DNA of 27,478 nucleotides from Zopfochytrium polystomum (taxonomy: Eukaryota > Chytridiomycota > Chytridiomycetes > Chytridiales > Chytridiaceae): contig JAIVFJ010000529.1 of assembly GCA_025765615.1 (NCBI GenBank), positions 1-27,478 on the forward strand. Direction: 5' to 3'. The translations under genes and the position numbers were made by a program. The notes beneath the pieces were generated by a model. It saw only the letters and a list, made by a program, of their open reading frames with translations. It did no database searches and was not told the origin of the DNA. Every line of letters starts with the position of its first letter. Positions within the stretch are counted from its first letter, which is position 1. Shown in pieces: positions 9,279 through 18,775 of this stretch.

Positions 9279-9409
9279 GAAAGTTCCAGAAAGAGCAATT
9301 AGTAATCCAATGATACCAATGATACCAATGACAACAAGACAAGTCAGGAAAGCAAAGAAGGTTCCAGAAGGCTCCGCAAGATTCCATGAAGGAATGTTCT
9401 AGAAGGTTC
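9279..9409. promoter_or_regulatory. Three heat-shock-element arrays in the LTR U3
   Basis: Heat-shock factor binds alternating GAA and TTC triplets separated by two bases. This region has GAAagTTCcaGAA at 9279-9291, GAAggTTCcaGAA at 9357-9369, and the four-unit GAAtgTTCtaGAAggTTC at 9392-9409. The last array is extended by TTC and GAA at 9382-9390 with less regular spacing. All lie 33-170 bp upstream of the TATA box. The motif is palindromic, so strand is not meaningful. Confidence 0.8.
9307..9333 (+). promoter_or_regulatory. Three CCAAT boxes at 9-bp spacing
   Basis: The nine-base unit CCAATGATA occurs twice, followed by a third CCAATGACA. It lies between the first and second heat-shock arrays of the LTR. 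CCAAT boxes bind the HAP/NF-Y complex in fungi; the function here is inferred. Confidence 0.6.
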
Positions 9410-9438
9410 CATAGGTTTCCAGAGGGTGATTCATAACA

Positions 9439-10205
9439 CTTACCGATTTAGTTGGTCTTACTGATTCAGTCAGTTCTGTCTCTGGCCTAACTTGGCCTTG
9501 TGCCCCAGATGAACCCCTTCTGTGTCTTGCAACAGAGGATTATGCTTTCTTTTGTGATTGTGTCTGTTTCATGCTTTGGTGTGGAAACCCTCTTGCGTTA
9601 TAGATTTCTTTGTGTTTTTCTTGGGCTTTTTATGACTCCAAATACACATTCCTGTCTAGTGCCCCTTTTCATTAGTCAGGTTTGGTATTTCGGTCCATGC
9701 TCTAGTATCCACCTTTGGCCGTAGGTGAGGAGTTAGAGAGCACAGTCTGTTAGTTTACTTTTTTACCCTTTTATTCGTGCACTTGGTTAAACTGGACGCT
9801 GAATATTCTTTACAAGATCTTGCCAGTTTGTCGCTTTTTCAATAAAAGATAATAACCAACCCCCGACAGTCGAGCTTTGCCACTGTCACCACCGTCATGG
9901 TCTCCCCAGGCCCAACAATCTCAGTTGTCACCTTGCATCTGGGCCCAAGTCCTCATCTCTACGCAAATCCTCATAGCCCAGATACCTTTTGCAACCCCGA
10001 AGTGTGTTTGGAGCATGTGCTACGACAGGTTTACGGTTAAAGAAAAAAAACGGCAAATGTTTTTTTTGTGCTGATCCTATTGTTCGTTGCTCTTCGTCCC
10101 AACATTCACAGATCTCCGTCTGTATGGCAAAGTACTGTGAAAGACGCTCGTTTCGCGTATCCAGCAATCTCCTTCCAAGTGGTGCTCCCGTTTCCCATCG
10201 CTCCC
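9439..10205. other. Intergenic tract between LTR and hydrolase gene
   Basis: T-rich DNA on the plus strand with no supported gene. CAATAAAAG at about 9840 could be a polyadenylation signal for plus-strand transcription, but no upstream gene is seen. The part nearest 10205 is the 3' flank of the minus-strand hydrolase. Confidence 0.45.
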
Positions 10206-11166
10206 TCAAAGGTTCTCCACAAAAAACGCGTGCATCATCCCAATTACCTGATTCGCCCTCTTCGCCCAGACCGGATTTGAAAAGTCAGACCTGCTCGCGC
10301 CAAAGCCGTGGGGCACGTCGTCAAAGCGCTCGTACAGCAACTTGTCGCCAAACGGCTTGGCTCGCAGGACGCGCACTACCGCGTCAAAGGGCTCGACCGG
10401 GTCGTCGCAGCCGAGGACGACGAGGATCGGCGCGGCGACCTTTGTGGCTTCGTCTTCGGTGACGGCGCCCGGGTGGATCAGGGCGGCGGCGGAGAAGGAC
10501 GGGTCTTGGGTGAGGAGCGCGGCGTTGCGACCGCCCTGTGGTTTGGGTGGATTGCAAACGGTGAATGCCGGGTCACATGCGAAGGAAAAAAATATAGCCG
10601 TACCCAGCAGAACCCGACGAGTCCAAACTTTTCCGCACCCTCGATGGTCCTGAGGTAGTCCCTGGTCGCGTTAATATCCGTGACGACGCGCTCGTATGGG
10701 GCGACCGAGACGATGTGCTTGTGCACGGCGGCGAACGACTCGGGTGGCCAGGGCCCGCGGTACGGGTCCTTGTGCAGCAGGTCGGGCATGGCGACGCGGA
10801 AGCCATGCGTGGCAAGAATGTCGGCGACTTGGCTATGGCGTTGTTTTCACCGAGGGATGAGTTGTGTGTGAGTGTGGTTGTGTTTGTGTTGGGGTTTGAG
10901 GTGGGAAGGGGAGAGGTTGGTTAAGGAAGAGTGAGGCTTGGCGACACGATGCTGCTACGGATGGGTGTCGATGAGTGATCTGGTTACCGAGTGTTTGGAT
11001 GGTCGCCAAAAATGTCGTAGTTGAAGATGATGGCGCTCTTTGCGCCCTTGGGGCCGGTGAGGTAGACGTCCATGTCCGTGCCAGGCAGCGTGACGACCTC
11101 ACCCTTGGAGGTGTAGCCTTGGTAAACAGGGGCCAGCGTGCAGCACGAAGGCGCGATCGAGGCCAT
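10206..11166 (-). CDS. Dienelactone hydrolase family protein (three exons)
   Basis: Exons on the minus strand are 11166-10988, 10832-10604 and 10535-10206, joined across GT..AG introns of 155 and 68 nt, giving 245 residues, the usual family length. The first intron splits an arginine codon; the second is phase 0. The alpha/beta-hydrolase fold starts after residue 20. FNYDIFGDHPNTRQVADIL and VAMPDLL are typical family blocks. The nucleophile is C135 in GFCWGG, with D180 or D181 in LGCDDPVEP and H212 in VPHGFG completing the Cys-Asp-His triad. It is probably a soluble cytosolic hydrolase of lactones or esters; the substrate cannot be told from sequence, and fungal relatives are largely uncharacterised. 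The start is the only ATG in frame before the first conserved block, with a TATA box 55 nt upstream. Confidence 0.95.
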
Positions 11167-11812
11167 GGTTGCTTTAGCTTAATTTTTTTTCTGTTTGAGT
11201 GTCGAGGATTCTTGCATCCCTTTATAGGAGATTGATATCCGACCCACCCAAAGCGGAACCGTTGTCTGTGAGGGGCTCCGCGTCGGACCGCGGTCGGGTG
11301 GAAGAGAAAAAAAGCCTTCATAATGACAAATCGAGCCCGAAGGGAGCTTCCGGAACTCCGAAGGGCTTGTCAAATCGTACTGCAAACGTCACTCCTGACA
11401 GATTGGCTACTGAGCGGAACACTCGGAGAATATGGATCTCCCACTGCTTCTATTCGTAATAGTAAGCGACGGATCAAACGGTGTAACACGTTGACATATC
11501 GAACCATGTTGGTGAGCTTCGCGAGCAAGAAGGAGAAGAAGAAGAAGAAAAGAAGAAGAATGCGGTTGTCCTACAGAGTGCGCTGGACCCGTCGAAAGTA
11601 CCAAATAAACGACGATATGGATCGAGCGAAGCTTGGAGACAGAAAAATGAATCGGTCTCTAGGGAAAGGTGGGCTGGAAAAAAACAATAAGGAGCCTTAA
11701 AAACATTCAGTTCGATAAACCAATAGGAACCAATAGGAACAGCAATGATACAGATGAGCTGCTGAACAAAGGAGGTAACTGAACGTTACGGCAGGAGACA
11801 ACGATATTTTCT
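11167..11812. other. Intergenic region between two minus-strand genes
   Basis: It holds the promoter of the hydrolase gene near 11166 and the 3' flank of the membrane glycoprotein gene near 11812. A purine run of AAG and GAAG units lies at about 11525-11560. CCAATAGGAA is tandemly repeated at about 11720-11740. ORFs on either strand are short and have no family features. Confidence 0.5.
11221..11227 (-). promoter_or_regulatory. TATA box of the hydrolase gene
   Basis: CCTATAAAGGG on the minus strand, about 55-60 nt before the ATG at 11166. The leader between them is A-rich. Confidence 0.6.
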
Positions 11813-12888
11813 TCACTCGTCGTCGTCTTTTATCTTCGCTGCGATTAGGACACTCGCCGCCGCGGTCAGCTGGGAATCGCCGTCACCGCGTCCGGCTGGC
11901 GTTAGACGAGAACCCCCCTCATCGCACCCGACCGTCACCAGCCGCTGGGCGCCGAGAAAGACGTCGTAGTCGTCCGCCCTGCTGCTGCGCTTCTCCACCG
12001 ACACCTTGCTGTACCCGACCTTTGCCGCGCCGCCGCCCAGGATCGAGCGCAAGCTTCCGGTTCTGGCCTTCCCGTCGTCATCCCCACCGCCGACGATAAC
12101 GTCGCGCTTCTTGACGCCCACCGCGACGACGACGACGTACCACGGGTGCTGGACGTGGCGCGGCAGGGTAAAGGAGCTGACGAGCTTGGCGACGAGGACG
12201 GCAGCGGCGGCGACGACCATGAGGGCGACGAGCTGCCAGGACATGGGCACGACGAGCTTCCCGACGACGACCTGGACGGGTTCGGACGAGTTGCCGGTCT
12301 TGGAGAGGAAGGCGATGACGGTAGGCGCGTCGCCCAAGTGGAAGGAGAGGATCTGGGTGCGGTTCAGGCGCGGGTCGAACTTGCTCTTTCCGCGCGCGGT
12401 GGACGCGTGGAACGATCCCAAGCGCCTCGCACTGACATTGACAAAGTCTGTCGAGTTTTCCTCGTATCGGATTCCGCAGCAAAAGGGCAGCGGGTCGTCC
12501 ATGTACGACAGATTTATCGCGTGATAATGGCCTTCACCGTTGTTGCAAGCTCCCACGCTCGCAAGGTCGATCCCGGTCATCACCACGCGGATGTTGAGAT
12601 TCAGGCAACACATCCGATCCTCACCAGACCGAAGAGCAAAGCTCCCATAGCACATCTGATAACTTGCTATTCCGCCGCTGGCGCTTCGAGTTTCTTTCCA
12701 CGGGTATAGGGAATTCCTGATGCGAACGATTTTCCAGTTGGTGTCGTTGTCTTTGAGAAACGTCATCGGGCAGTAGTCAACATCGAGTTGTTGGATAAAA
12801 CCTTTGAAGCGATCAACGACGTCTATGGAGACGTTGGCCTAGGAGGTCCGGGAAAAATTTAGAAAGCGAAGCTCCAAGACCACGTACG
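11813..12888 (-). pseudogene. 3' part of a single-pass membrane glycoprotein gene, 5' end lost to a LINE
   Basis: The last exon runs from 12838 to the stop at 11813 (341 residues). Its 5' border is an AG after a CTAAAT branch-like motif and pyrimidines, and a GTACGT donor at 12887 gives a 49-nt intron. A short upstream exon remnant reaches the LINE poly(A) end at about 12915. The protein has a cysteine-containing region with sequons NLS, NST, NVS, NRT and NSS, then one membrane segment (SWQLVALMVVAAAAVLVAKL). A 110-residue glycine- and charge-rich tail ending in DDDE follows. This suggests a type I surface or secretory-pathway protein. I do not recognise the family. The minus-strand LINE has replaced or displaced the 5' exons; the signal peptide was not found. 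Confidence 0.65.
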
Positions 12889-13236
12889 ATCCGTCCGAAT
12901 AATTTTGAAACTTCTTTTTTTTTTTATTGTTCCAGCCCCAGAGGGGCTGGCTGGAAGAGAAAGGGCAATCAACGGTGAACTGTAATGGACTACGTCCAGG
13001 TGTCACCTCAGCAAACCCACCCCATGCGCTACAGACTTACAGGGTCGCCAGGCATCTCCACCGCACATAAAGCCACAATGATCAAAGGAGAAGGGAAAAA
13101 CACAGAATCAAGAAAATAGAGAAGTAGATCGGAAGGAGGTCAGTGTAAGAGAGGGAGCAGCTGTGAAAAGTCAGAGGGTTGGGATAAGTCAGATTAGGCT
13201 ACAGCCCATGTCAAGATTGAGAAGGGCAACAGTGGC

Positions 13237-14067
13237 TCAGTGAACATCGGGGGGCTCAGCAGGAGATGGGTGACAAGTGGCTCTTGCTTGTTGGCGTGAG
13301 GGGAGTTGTATTGTGTGGTGAAGCCAGATAATGCCTGCAACAAGTTTTATGCAGCCGAGGTAGTGGTCAATCCATCTGGAAGAAGCCTTGGTGTGCAAAA
13401 GCCAGATGCCTGGGCAAGTGTCAGTGGAGTGCTGGTGACTACAGGTGGTGCAGCAAGGTTGAGAGGGTTGTGAAGAGCTGTTATGAGTTCTGTGGGATAA
13501 TGGAGTGGAAGGGAGGGAAGAGTTGATGTTTGGAGAAGACAGTGGGTGAGAGGCCTGGGAATTTGGTGGAGGGGATCTGCGGGGCTTGGAGTGCTTGTCA
13601 GAGGGCTTGATGGACTTTGACTTCTCCCAAGAGATAGTGTCGTCGCAACAGGGAATCCAAATAAGTCGATGGGCGTCAAGAAGGAGCTGACGGAAAGCGG
13701 TGACAAGGGATTTAAGGACAGAGGCAGCAGGGTTACCACGTGAGAATAAGGAGTCATAAAAGGATTGAGGGATGAAGCCACAAAGGAGGGAGGAAAAATT
13801 GATGCAAGATTGATGATCAAAGAGAAATTCAGGGCAGGAGAGCCAGTAAATGGGATGGGCTTGGGGAGGAGAGTGACCATGAGGTGCCGGAGTAACAGAG
13901 GAGGAAAGAGTTTCAGCAACGGTGTTGCGAATCATGGCAATGGCGTCAGCAGCTGCAGGGCATTGCCAGACATGCTCTGTGGTTTTCAGAGCGTGGTGGC
14001 ATCGACCACAGAGCCCATCAGGGTAGACTTGAGGGTGTCGTTGGTGTAGAACTTTTCGGGTGGGCAA
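13237..14067 (-). pseudogene. LINE C-terminal zinc-finger region
   Basis: A 276-codon frame starts with RKVLHQRHPQVYPDGLCGRC and continues with H, T-T-E-H-V-W-Q-C. This C-x2-C...H-x4-C finger closes many LINE polyproteins after RNase H. About 230 residues follow, rich in S, P and H in the second half. It is out of frame with the RNase H part, so it would not be translated with it. Confidence 0.75.
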
Positions 14068-14379
14068 AGTGTTGCTTAGGATTTGAAGTCAATACTTGCA
14101 GCAAGCAGAGCCAGGGAGGGTGCCAAAGAGGGAAGAGGGTTTAATTCCACAGTGGAGAACAAGAAACGTGGCTTACCAATGAACTAGGTCAGGGTTGTGG
14201 GTGATGTGGGCAAAGGCTGAGGTGTTCAGAAGTGCAAAATGGTGAGAGAGACCTGTGAGGAGTCGCAGTTGTTGTCGAAGTTGGCCCAAGACTGGGGTAT
14301 TTGAGATGAAGGCGGTGGCTGGGAGGATCTGTTGTGAGAGGATTGGTAAGAAAGTTGGGTTGGAAGTCGAGGGTACAGA

Positions 14380-14830
14380 TGATGCCAGCTTGTCTGCTTG
14401 TTCTTGCCAGCATCGCCATTGTGTCCACAAACCCAGGAAACTTGTGGAGGGGGGCCAATCCAAGACTGTAGAGTGGCTGCAACGCATGCCCAAAGGGTGG
14501 GGTGGGAAGTGGTGTGCAAAAGACGATGGAGAGAATCAGAGAGAGGAGGTGTGTTGAGCTCACTGTGCGGATGGGGACTAAAGGAGTTTGAGGGAAAGAG
14601 TTTCTCAAAGGTGTGAACCACTCCAAGATTGTCAAGTCAAAAAATGAGGGGCAGGGAAAGCTTTGCAGTGATGGTGAGGGCAGCAAGGAGAGCAGCAATT
14701 TCAGCAGTTGTGGAAGAGGCAGTGAGTGGAGGGAGGGCAAAAGAAAATTCAAAGTTAAGCTCAAGGCAAACAACGGAGCCAGCCATGAAGCCCTCCTCAC
14801 GAAGGGAGCCATCAGTGTCAAAGGTCAAGG
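14380..14830 (-). pseudogene. LINE RNase H domain, frameshifted
   Basis: TFDTDGSLREEGF at about 14825-14785 carries the first catalytic Asp of RNase H. It is followed by CLELNF and STTAEIAALLAAL, the conserved E and TAE blocks. Near 14440 another frame reads VSWVCGHNGDAGKNKQ, equivalent to the HxGxxGNExAD block, with N and K where G-N-E is usual. At least one frameshift separates the parts. The domain would degrade RNA from RNA:DNA hybrids. Confidence 0.82.
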
Positions 14831-15863
14831 ATGGGTGGGTATGAGCAAGGTCAGCAGGGAGGAGGGGCATGCCCATTGGTTGAAAGCAGGGATTTGTGAA
14901 GGGAGCTGGATTGAAAGTGTAGTGGCAGGAGGGGAGGAGTGGGAAAGGTGTGGGTGTAAAAAAGGTGGTTGGGGAAGGCGACTTAACAAAGAAGATGGAC
15001 TGGGAGGGTCGAGTTGCAGTAGCAGTTGTGCGGCTGCTGATGGGGACTGTGTAGGTGGAGTGTGCAAGGGAGGTTGGATTGTAGGGAGAGATGTGCTTGC
15101 TGCAGGGGTAAGAGAATGGGGGGGGAGCCAATGGGGCAGCCAAGGCATTGGACCAAGTGGAAATTGTGGGAGGAAGGGTGAAGGCGTTCAGGGAGCCTGG
15201 AGTAGTGATGAGAAAGGAGTTGGGGGTTTGGGAGTGTGTGAGTCCAGTTAACAATGCAGAAGAATTCCACTTGTGGTGGGGTCATCAGACAGAAAAAATT
15301 GCCATGAGCAAGGGGGGGGATGGTGAAGGGGATCCAAAGAAGATGGGTAAAAGGGATTGTAAAGAGGACCATCAGGAGGGCTGTGGTAAAAGACTGGAGA
15401 GCCAAAGGTGGGAGCAGCGAAAATAAAGGACTTAATGATGTGGTACACTTCACAGAGGTTGTCAGGGAGAGGGCTGTCTTTGTAGGAGGGACTGGTGAGG
15501 TGGAGGTCAAAAAGTTGTTCAAAAAAGAAGACAGAGTGTGAACAGAGAGTGGGAAGCACTTTGAGAAAAATATGCCAAGGAGCTAATGAGTTGATGGAGT
15601 GAGCGTGAACAGAAAAAAGGGATGGACCAGAGTATTGGAAGGATGTTTGTTGGTTAAAAAGGAGGGGAATGAGAGACTTGGTGCAGTGTTTTTTTGGCTG
15701 GGACAACGGTAAGGGATGTCAGAAAACCGGAGTTCCAGAGGCCAGGTCAAGTTGGAGGTGGTGCATCACGATACGACTTATGTGGCCAATAAGAGAGGGG
15801 GAGTTCAAGCGAGAGTTGAGGTCAACAAGCAGTATTCATTGTAAAAGTCAGGGAGGTTATGGG

Positions 15864-16981
15864 TCATGGGGTGATGAAGGAGGGCATTGGAAAAGAGGTG
15901 CAGTAGCCAACCAGGCATTTGAAAGTTTTGTGGCAGAGTGTGTTGAGGTTGTTGAGGAAAGTATGGTGGAGAATGGGAGTTTTCCACAGAAAGCGGACAT
16001 GTGGGAGGAGGACGTTATGGATGAGGTAAGAAGCAATTTTGTCACCCATCTTTTTGTGTTTGATAATGTCGAGGAAATTGGTCGTGGTGGAAAGGATTTG
16101 CTGCTGTGCTGCTGAGCTCGTACTGTCTGCTGTGAAGTAGTTGCCTTGGTGTCGAAAGGTGGTGTTTGGGGGGGTGGATGGGAAGGACTGTGGTGCCCCA
16201 GTTGATGGTGGTAGGTGCTGATCGCAGGGTGTTGACGGCGGAGATGAAGATTTTCTTGGTGTTAGACTCGATTTCGTTATGTGACTGGTACTCAAAGAGG
16301 AGGTTGGCCTGAAGCTCCAGATCCTCCAAGGTGCTGGAGAGGGTGTTGGTGTCGTCGACAAGGACAAAGCCAGTAACAGAGACAGGGGGTGGGGGGTTGA
16401 ATGGACAGGGAAGTTACGAGGGGTGGGAACTGAGAAAATGAAACCGGTGGTACAACGATCAAGAACGCAAAGAACAGGGTCCCAAAAGATACGCCAATCA
16501 AGGGGTCCCAAGGGAGCCTTGCTGAATCATAGTGCCAATGGGGAAGGAAGGGGATGGGCCAAAAGCTGTGATGACAGAGGTGCGAAAACAACGTTGGGAA
16601 TTGACACGCAGAAGAAGGGCGAAACCAGTGTTCGACCTGTTGTTGGCAGATACCAGGGGCAAGGTCAGGATCGTGGGTGATTGAGGGACCTTCGGCAGTA
16701 GTATAGCGAATGTGGTCGATGCTAGAGTTGCTGCGTGTGCAGTTGAGGATGTTGTTGAGGACAGCCTTTATCTTGCCAGAAGAGAAAAGGTTGTGTCTAT
16801 GTGTGAGAGCTGTGGCAATGTCCTCCATTTTGTGCTTTTCTGCTGCCTGGCAATGGCGGTTGAGGGCAGGGAGTAAAACATTACGATAGTCAGTTGTGTC
16901 AAAGAAGCAGGCTTTGTACTGAGAGTGGATGTGGGACAAGAAGGAGTAAGCCTGATCTGCGCCCCACTCAGATGGGGTCAA
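15864..16981 (-). pseudogene. LINE reverse transcriptase, frameshifted
   Basis: The first frame (16981-16600) encodes an RT N-terminal region with FSSGKIKAVLNNILNCTRSN. A second frame begins LDWRIFWDPVL at about 16505, a typical block ahead of the catalytic core. The third reads GFVLVDDTNTLSSTLEDLEL at about 16375-16316, the F/Y-x-DD catalytic motif with L in place of the aromatic residue. At least two frame changes occur. The domain would copy the element RNA at a nicked target. Confidence 0.88.
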
Positions 16982-17257
16982 AGGAATGGAAGGAAAGATG
17001 TTAGCCAGATCATGCGCAGGGTCTTTGGCAAGTGCCCACAGTTTCTCTACTTTCCAACGTGCAACAAGAAATGGTTTGGCGCTGTTGAGGAGGTTCCCTT
17101 GTGAAGAAGGAACTTTTTGCCAAGCCGAAGCACCAACTCGTGAAATGATGTGGAGAGTGTGTCAAGGTGGCTGACGAGGAGTGATGTACGTTCTAGAGAG
17201 GGGCATTGAAAGGGTAGGGATGGAGAACAGAGGAACTCAAGCTCGGAGGGGAGAAGA

Positions 17258-17780
17258 ATGCTGTCCAAGACTGCAAGGGCTGCTGAGAGGGGGGCTGCAT
17301 CTATCTTCCACTGGCTCCATCACACCAAAACCACCATCCTTGCCATTCAAGAAACTGGCTGCTCTGACACAGAGGCCACCCACTTCATTCGTCGCATCAC
17401 TAAGAATTACAAAGGTTTCTTCATATCCTCCACCCCCTCCCATCACGCTGGCGTTGGTTTCATCATTTCATTTTCCCTGGCACCACACATCACCGACATC
17501 TCCCACTTTGGAACTCGTGCCATTGCCCTCACCTTATCTTTTGCTGGACGCTCCATCCTCCTGCGAAATATTTACTGGCCTGCTGACCCCCAATCTGAGG
17601 AACTCCCTGACTTGCAAAAATGGTGCAACTCTCTTGCCTTATCTGACTCCACCTCACCCCACCAAGCCTACTGGTTTGGTGACTTAAATGCCATCACTGA
17701 CCCCTTGACCACTCCACCAGAGCCCCCACACCTCCTTCCCGCCACAGGAGGGAGGTGGGCGGCTCTTGAAAAAAGGGAGG
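17258..17780 (+). pseudogene. Inverted LINE endonuclease domain
   Basis: A plus-strand frame encodes an AP-endonuclease-like (EEP) domain: TTILAIQET with catalytic Glu, HHAGVGFIIS, RSILLRNIYWP and YWFGDLNAI. These are the E, N and D-x-N motifs of LINE endonucleases, which nick target DNA. Its N-terminal end abuts the minus-strand LINE body at about 17260, and its other end stops soon after GDLNA, where the minus-strand part begins in element order (LDSILLPSELEF). The C-terminal SDH motif is missing. The right border is approximate. Confidence 0.85.
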
Positions 17781-17864
17781 TAGCAATTCCAATTCAGCAC
17801 AAAGGTTGTGATGTGGTGGTAAAGGGGGTGATGCAGTCTGGTTTGGGGGGTGAGGACAGCGATT

Positions 17865-18290
17865 GCTGGAGGCGATCTGGCAGCAATCTGGAGTCAATCT
17901 GACGATCGGAAGAAAATCTGACGACAACCGGATGATGATCTGGCAATCTGACGACAATTGGGTGTTCTGGTGACGATCTGGAGTCAATCTGGTGACAATC
18001 TGATGATGATCTGATGACAATCTGACAATGACCTGACGATGATCTGACGAGGATCTGATGTCAATCTGATGATCTGGAGTCAATCTGACATGGACCTGAT
18101 GATGATCGGACGATCTGACAAAGATCCGACGTCAATCTGATGTTGACCTGATGATGATTTGACGATCTGATGTCAATCTGGCGGTGGCCAGGTGGTGGAG
18201 GGTTCTGGAGTCAATCTGAAGTCGATCTGATGATGATCTGATGATCTGACAACTTCTGATGTCAATCTGATGTCGATCTGGCAGTGGGAA
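17865..18290. repeat. Degenerate minisatellite of AATCTGA/GATCTGATGATG units
   Basis: Short units of 8-12 bp (GATCTGATG, AATCTGACG, GATCTGGAGTC) repeat throughout. GGAGTCAATCTG recurs at 17890, 17980, 18076 and 18207, giving spacings of 90, 96 and 131 bp and hinting at a higher-order unit. ORFs through it are by-products of the repeat. Confidence 0.85.
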
Positions 18291-18443
18291 GGCGATGGAG
18301 GGCAGTGGCAAGGTGGTGGAGGGTGGTGGTGGTGGAAGGTGCAGTCTTGAGTGTCTCTTGACAAGGTTTTTTTTTTCTCCGACATCTTCACAATGATCCA
18401 CCCTCCCTTAGGGGACCTGTGCAAAGTCTGCACCACTAGGTGG
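18291..18443. other. GGTGG-rich flank, no gene
   Basis: GGTGGTGGAGGGTGG-type sequence continues the compositional bias of the minisatellite and then gives way to unique DNA with a T-run at about 18367. Confidence 0.5.
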
Positions 18444-18527
18444 GGCACTGTGAGAATGATAACTGACAGTCACGATGAGTTAGAGTCTGTCTTGTACCTC
18501 TTGCTGCTAACCAGTCAGATCGGCCTA
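18444..18527 (+). repeat. Dispersed ~85-bp repeat, copy B
   Basis: It matches copy A (2213-2129, minus) along its length, with opposite orientation in the window. Flanks differ, and an AT-rich stretch follows from about 18545 to 18660. Confidence 0.75.
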
Positions 18528-18720
18528 TCTGGTTGTGCTGGACCCATTATAAAAAATAAACAAAATAGTTTTACTTAATCAAGTTAGCTACAAAACTTGA
18601 ATTTTATGAAAAATAGTTTGATTTGAATAAGTTCTTAAAATAGCAATACAAACTTTTTGTCCAGCATTACGAGGGTGCGGACACTAGGGATTCCTTTCGC
18701 TCTTTTCCATTTCCACAGCC

Positions 18721-18775
<55 letters not shown>

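Larger units (their letters stand above)
9131..9438 (-). mobile_element. 308-bp 5' LTR of the Ty3-type element
   Basis: On the minus strand the LTR starts TGTTATGAATC (9438) and ends CTGACA (9131), directly ahead of the gag ORF. It contains a TATA box, an RNA start region that matches the primer site, and an upstream U3 with heat-shock elements and CCAAT boxes. The 3' LTR is not in the window, so no target duplication can be tested. Confidence 0.82.
12915..17268 (-). mobile_element. LINE (non-LTR retrotransposon), main body, degenerate
   Basis: The minus-strand order is a post-endonuclease linker (about 17268-17000), reverse transcriptase (about 16980-15800), RNase H (about 14830-14380), a CCHC-type C-terminal finger (about 14010), a 3' UTR and a tail of AATAAA plus an 11-base A tract ending at 12915. 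An autonomous LINE uses a single polyprotein to nick DNA, copy its RNA there and remove RNA. Here the frame changes many times and stops interrupt it, so it is inactive. RNase H plus a C-terminal finger resembles LINE clades such as Tad1 and I; the clade is not resolved. The endonuclease part is inverted and listed separately. Confidence 0.9.

Noticed and set aside
12006..12709. Plus-strand ORFs of 172 and 187 codons
   Set aside because: They are antisense to the membrane glycoprotein exon, whose sequons, membrane helix and splice acceptor support the minus strand.
12839..12841. In-frame TAG read as a nonsense mutation in the glycoprotein gene
   Set aside because: The TAG is the 3' border of an intron: a CTAAAT branch-like motif and pyrimidines precede it and a GTACGT donor lies 49 nt upstream.
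12900..17800. Target-site duplication for the LINE
   Set aside because: No convincing direct repeat links the flank before 12915 with the DNA after about 17780; only a six-base TTGAAA similarity was seen, at a wrong offset.
17865..18290. CRISPR-like array
   Set aside because: Units are short, degenerate and contiguous with no constant repeat and unique spacers, and the genome is eukaryotic.
17694..18448. Minus-strand ORFs encoding D-H-Q-I-rich repeats
   Set aside because: They are translations of the minisatellite; frame is kept only because of repeat composition.
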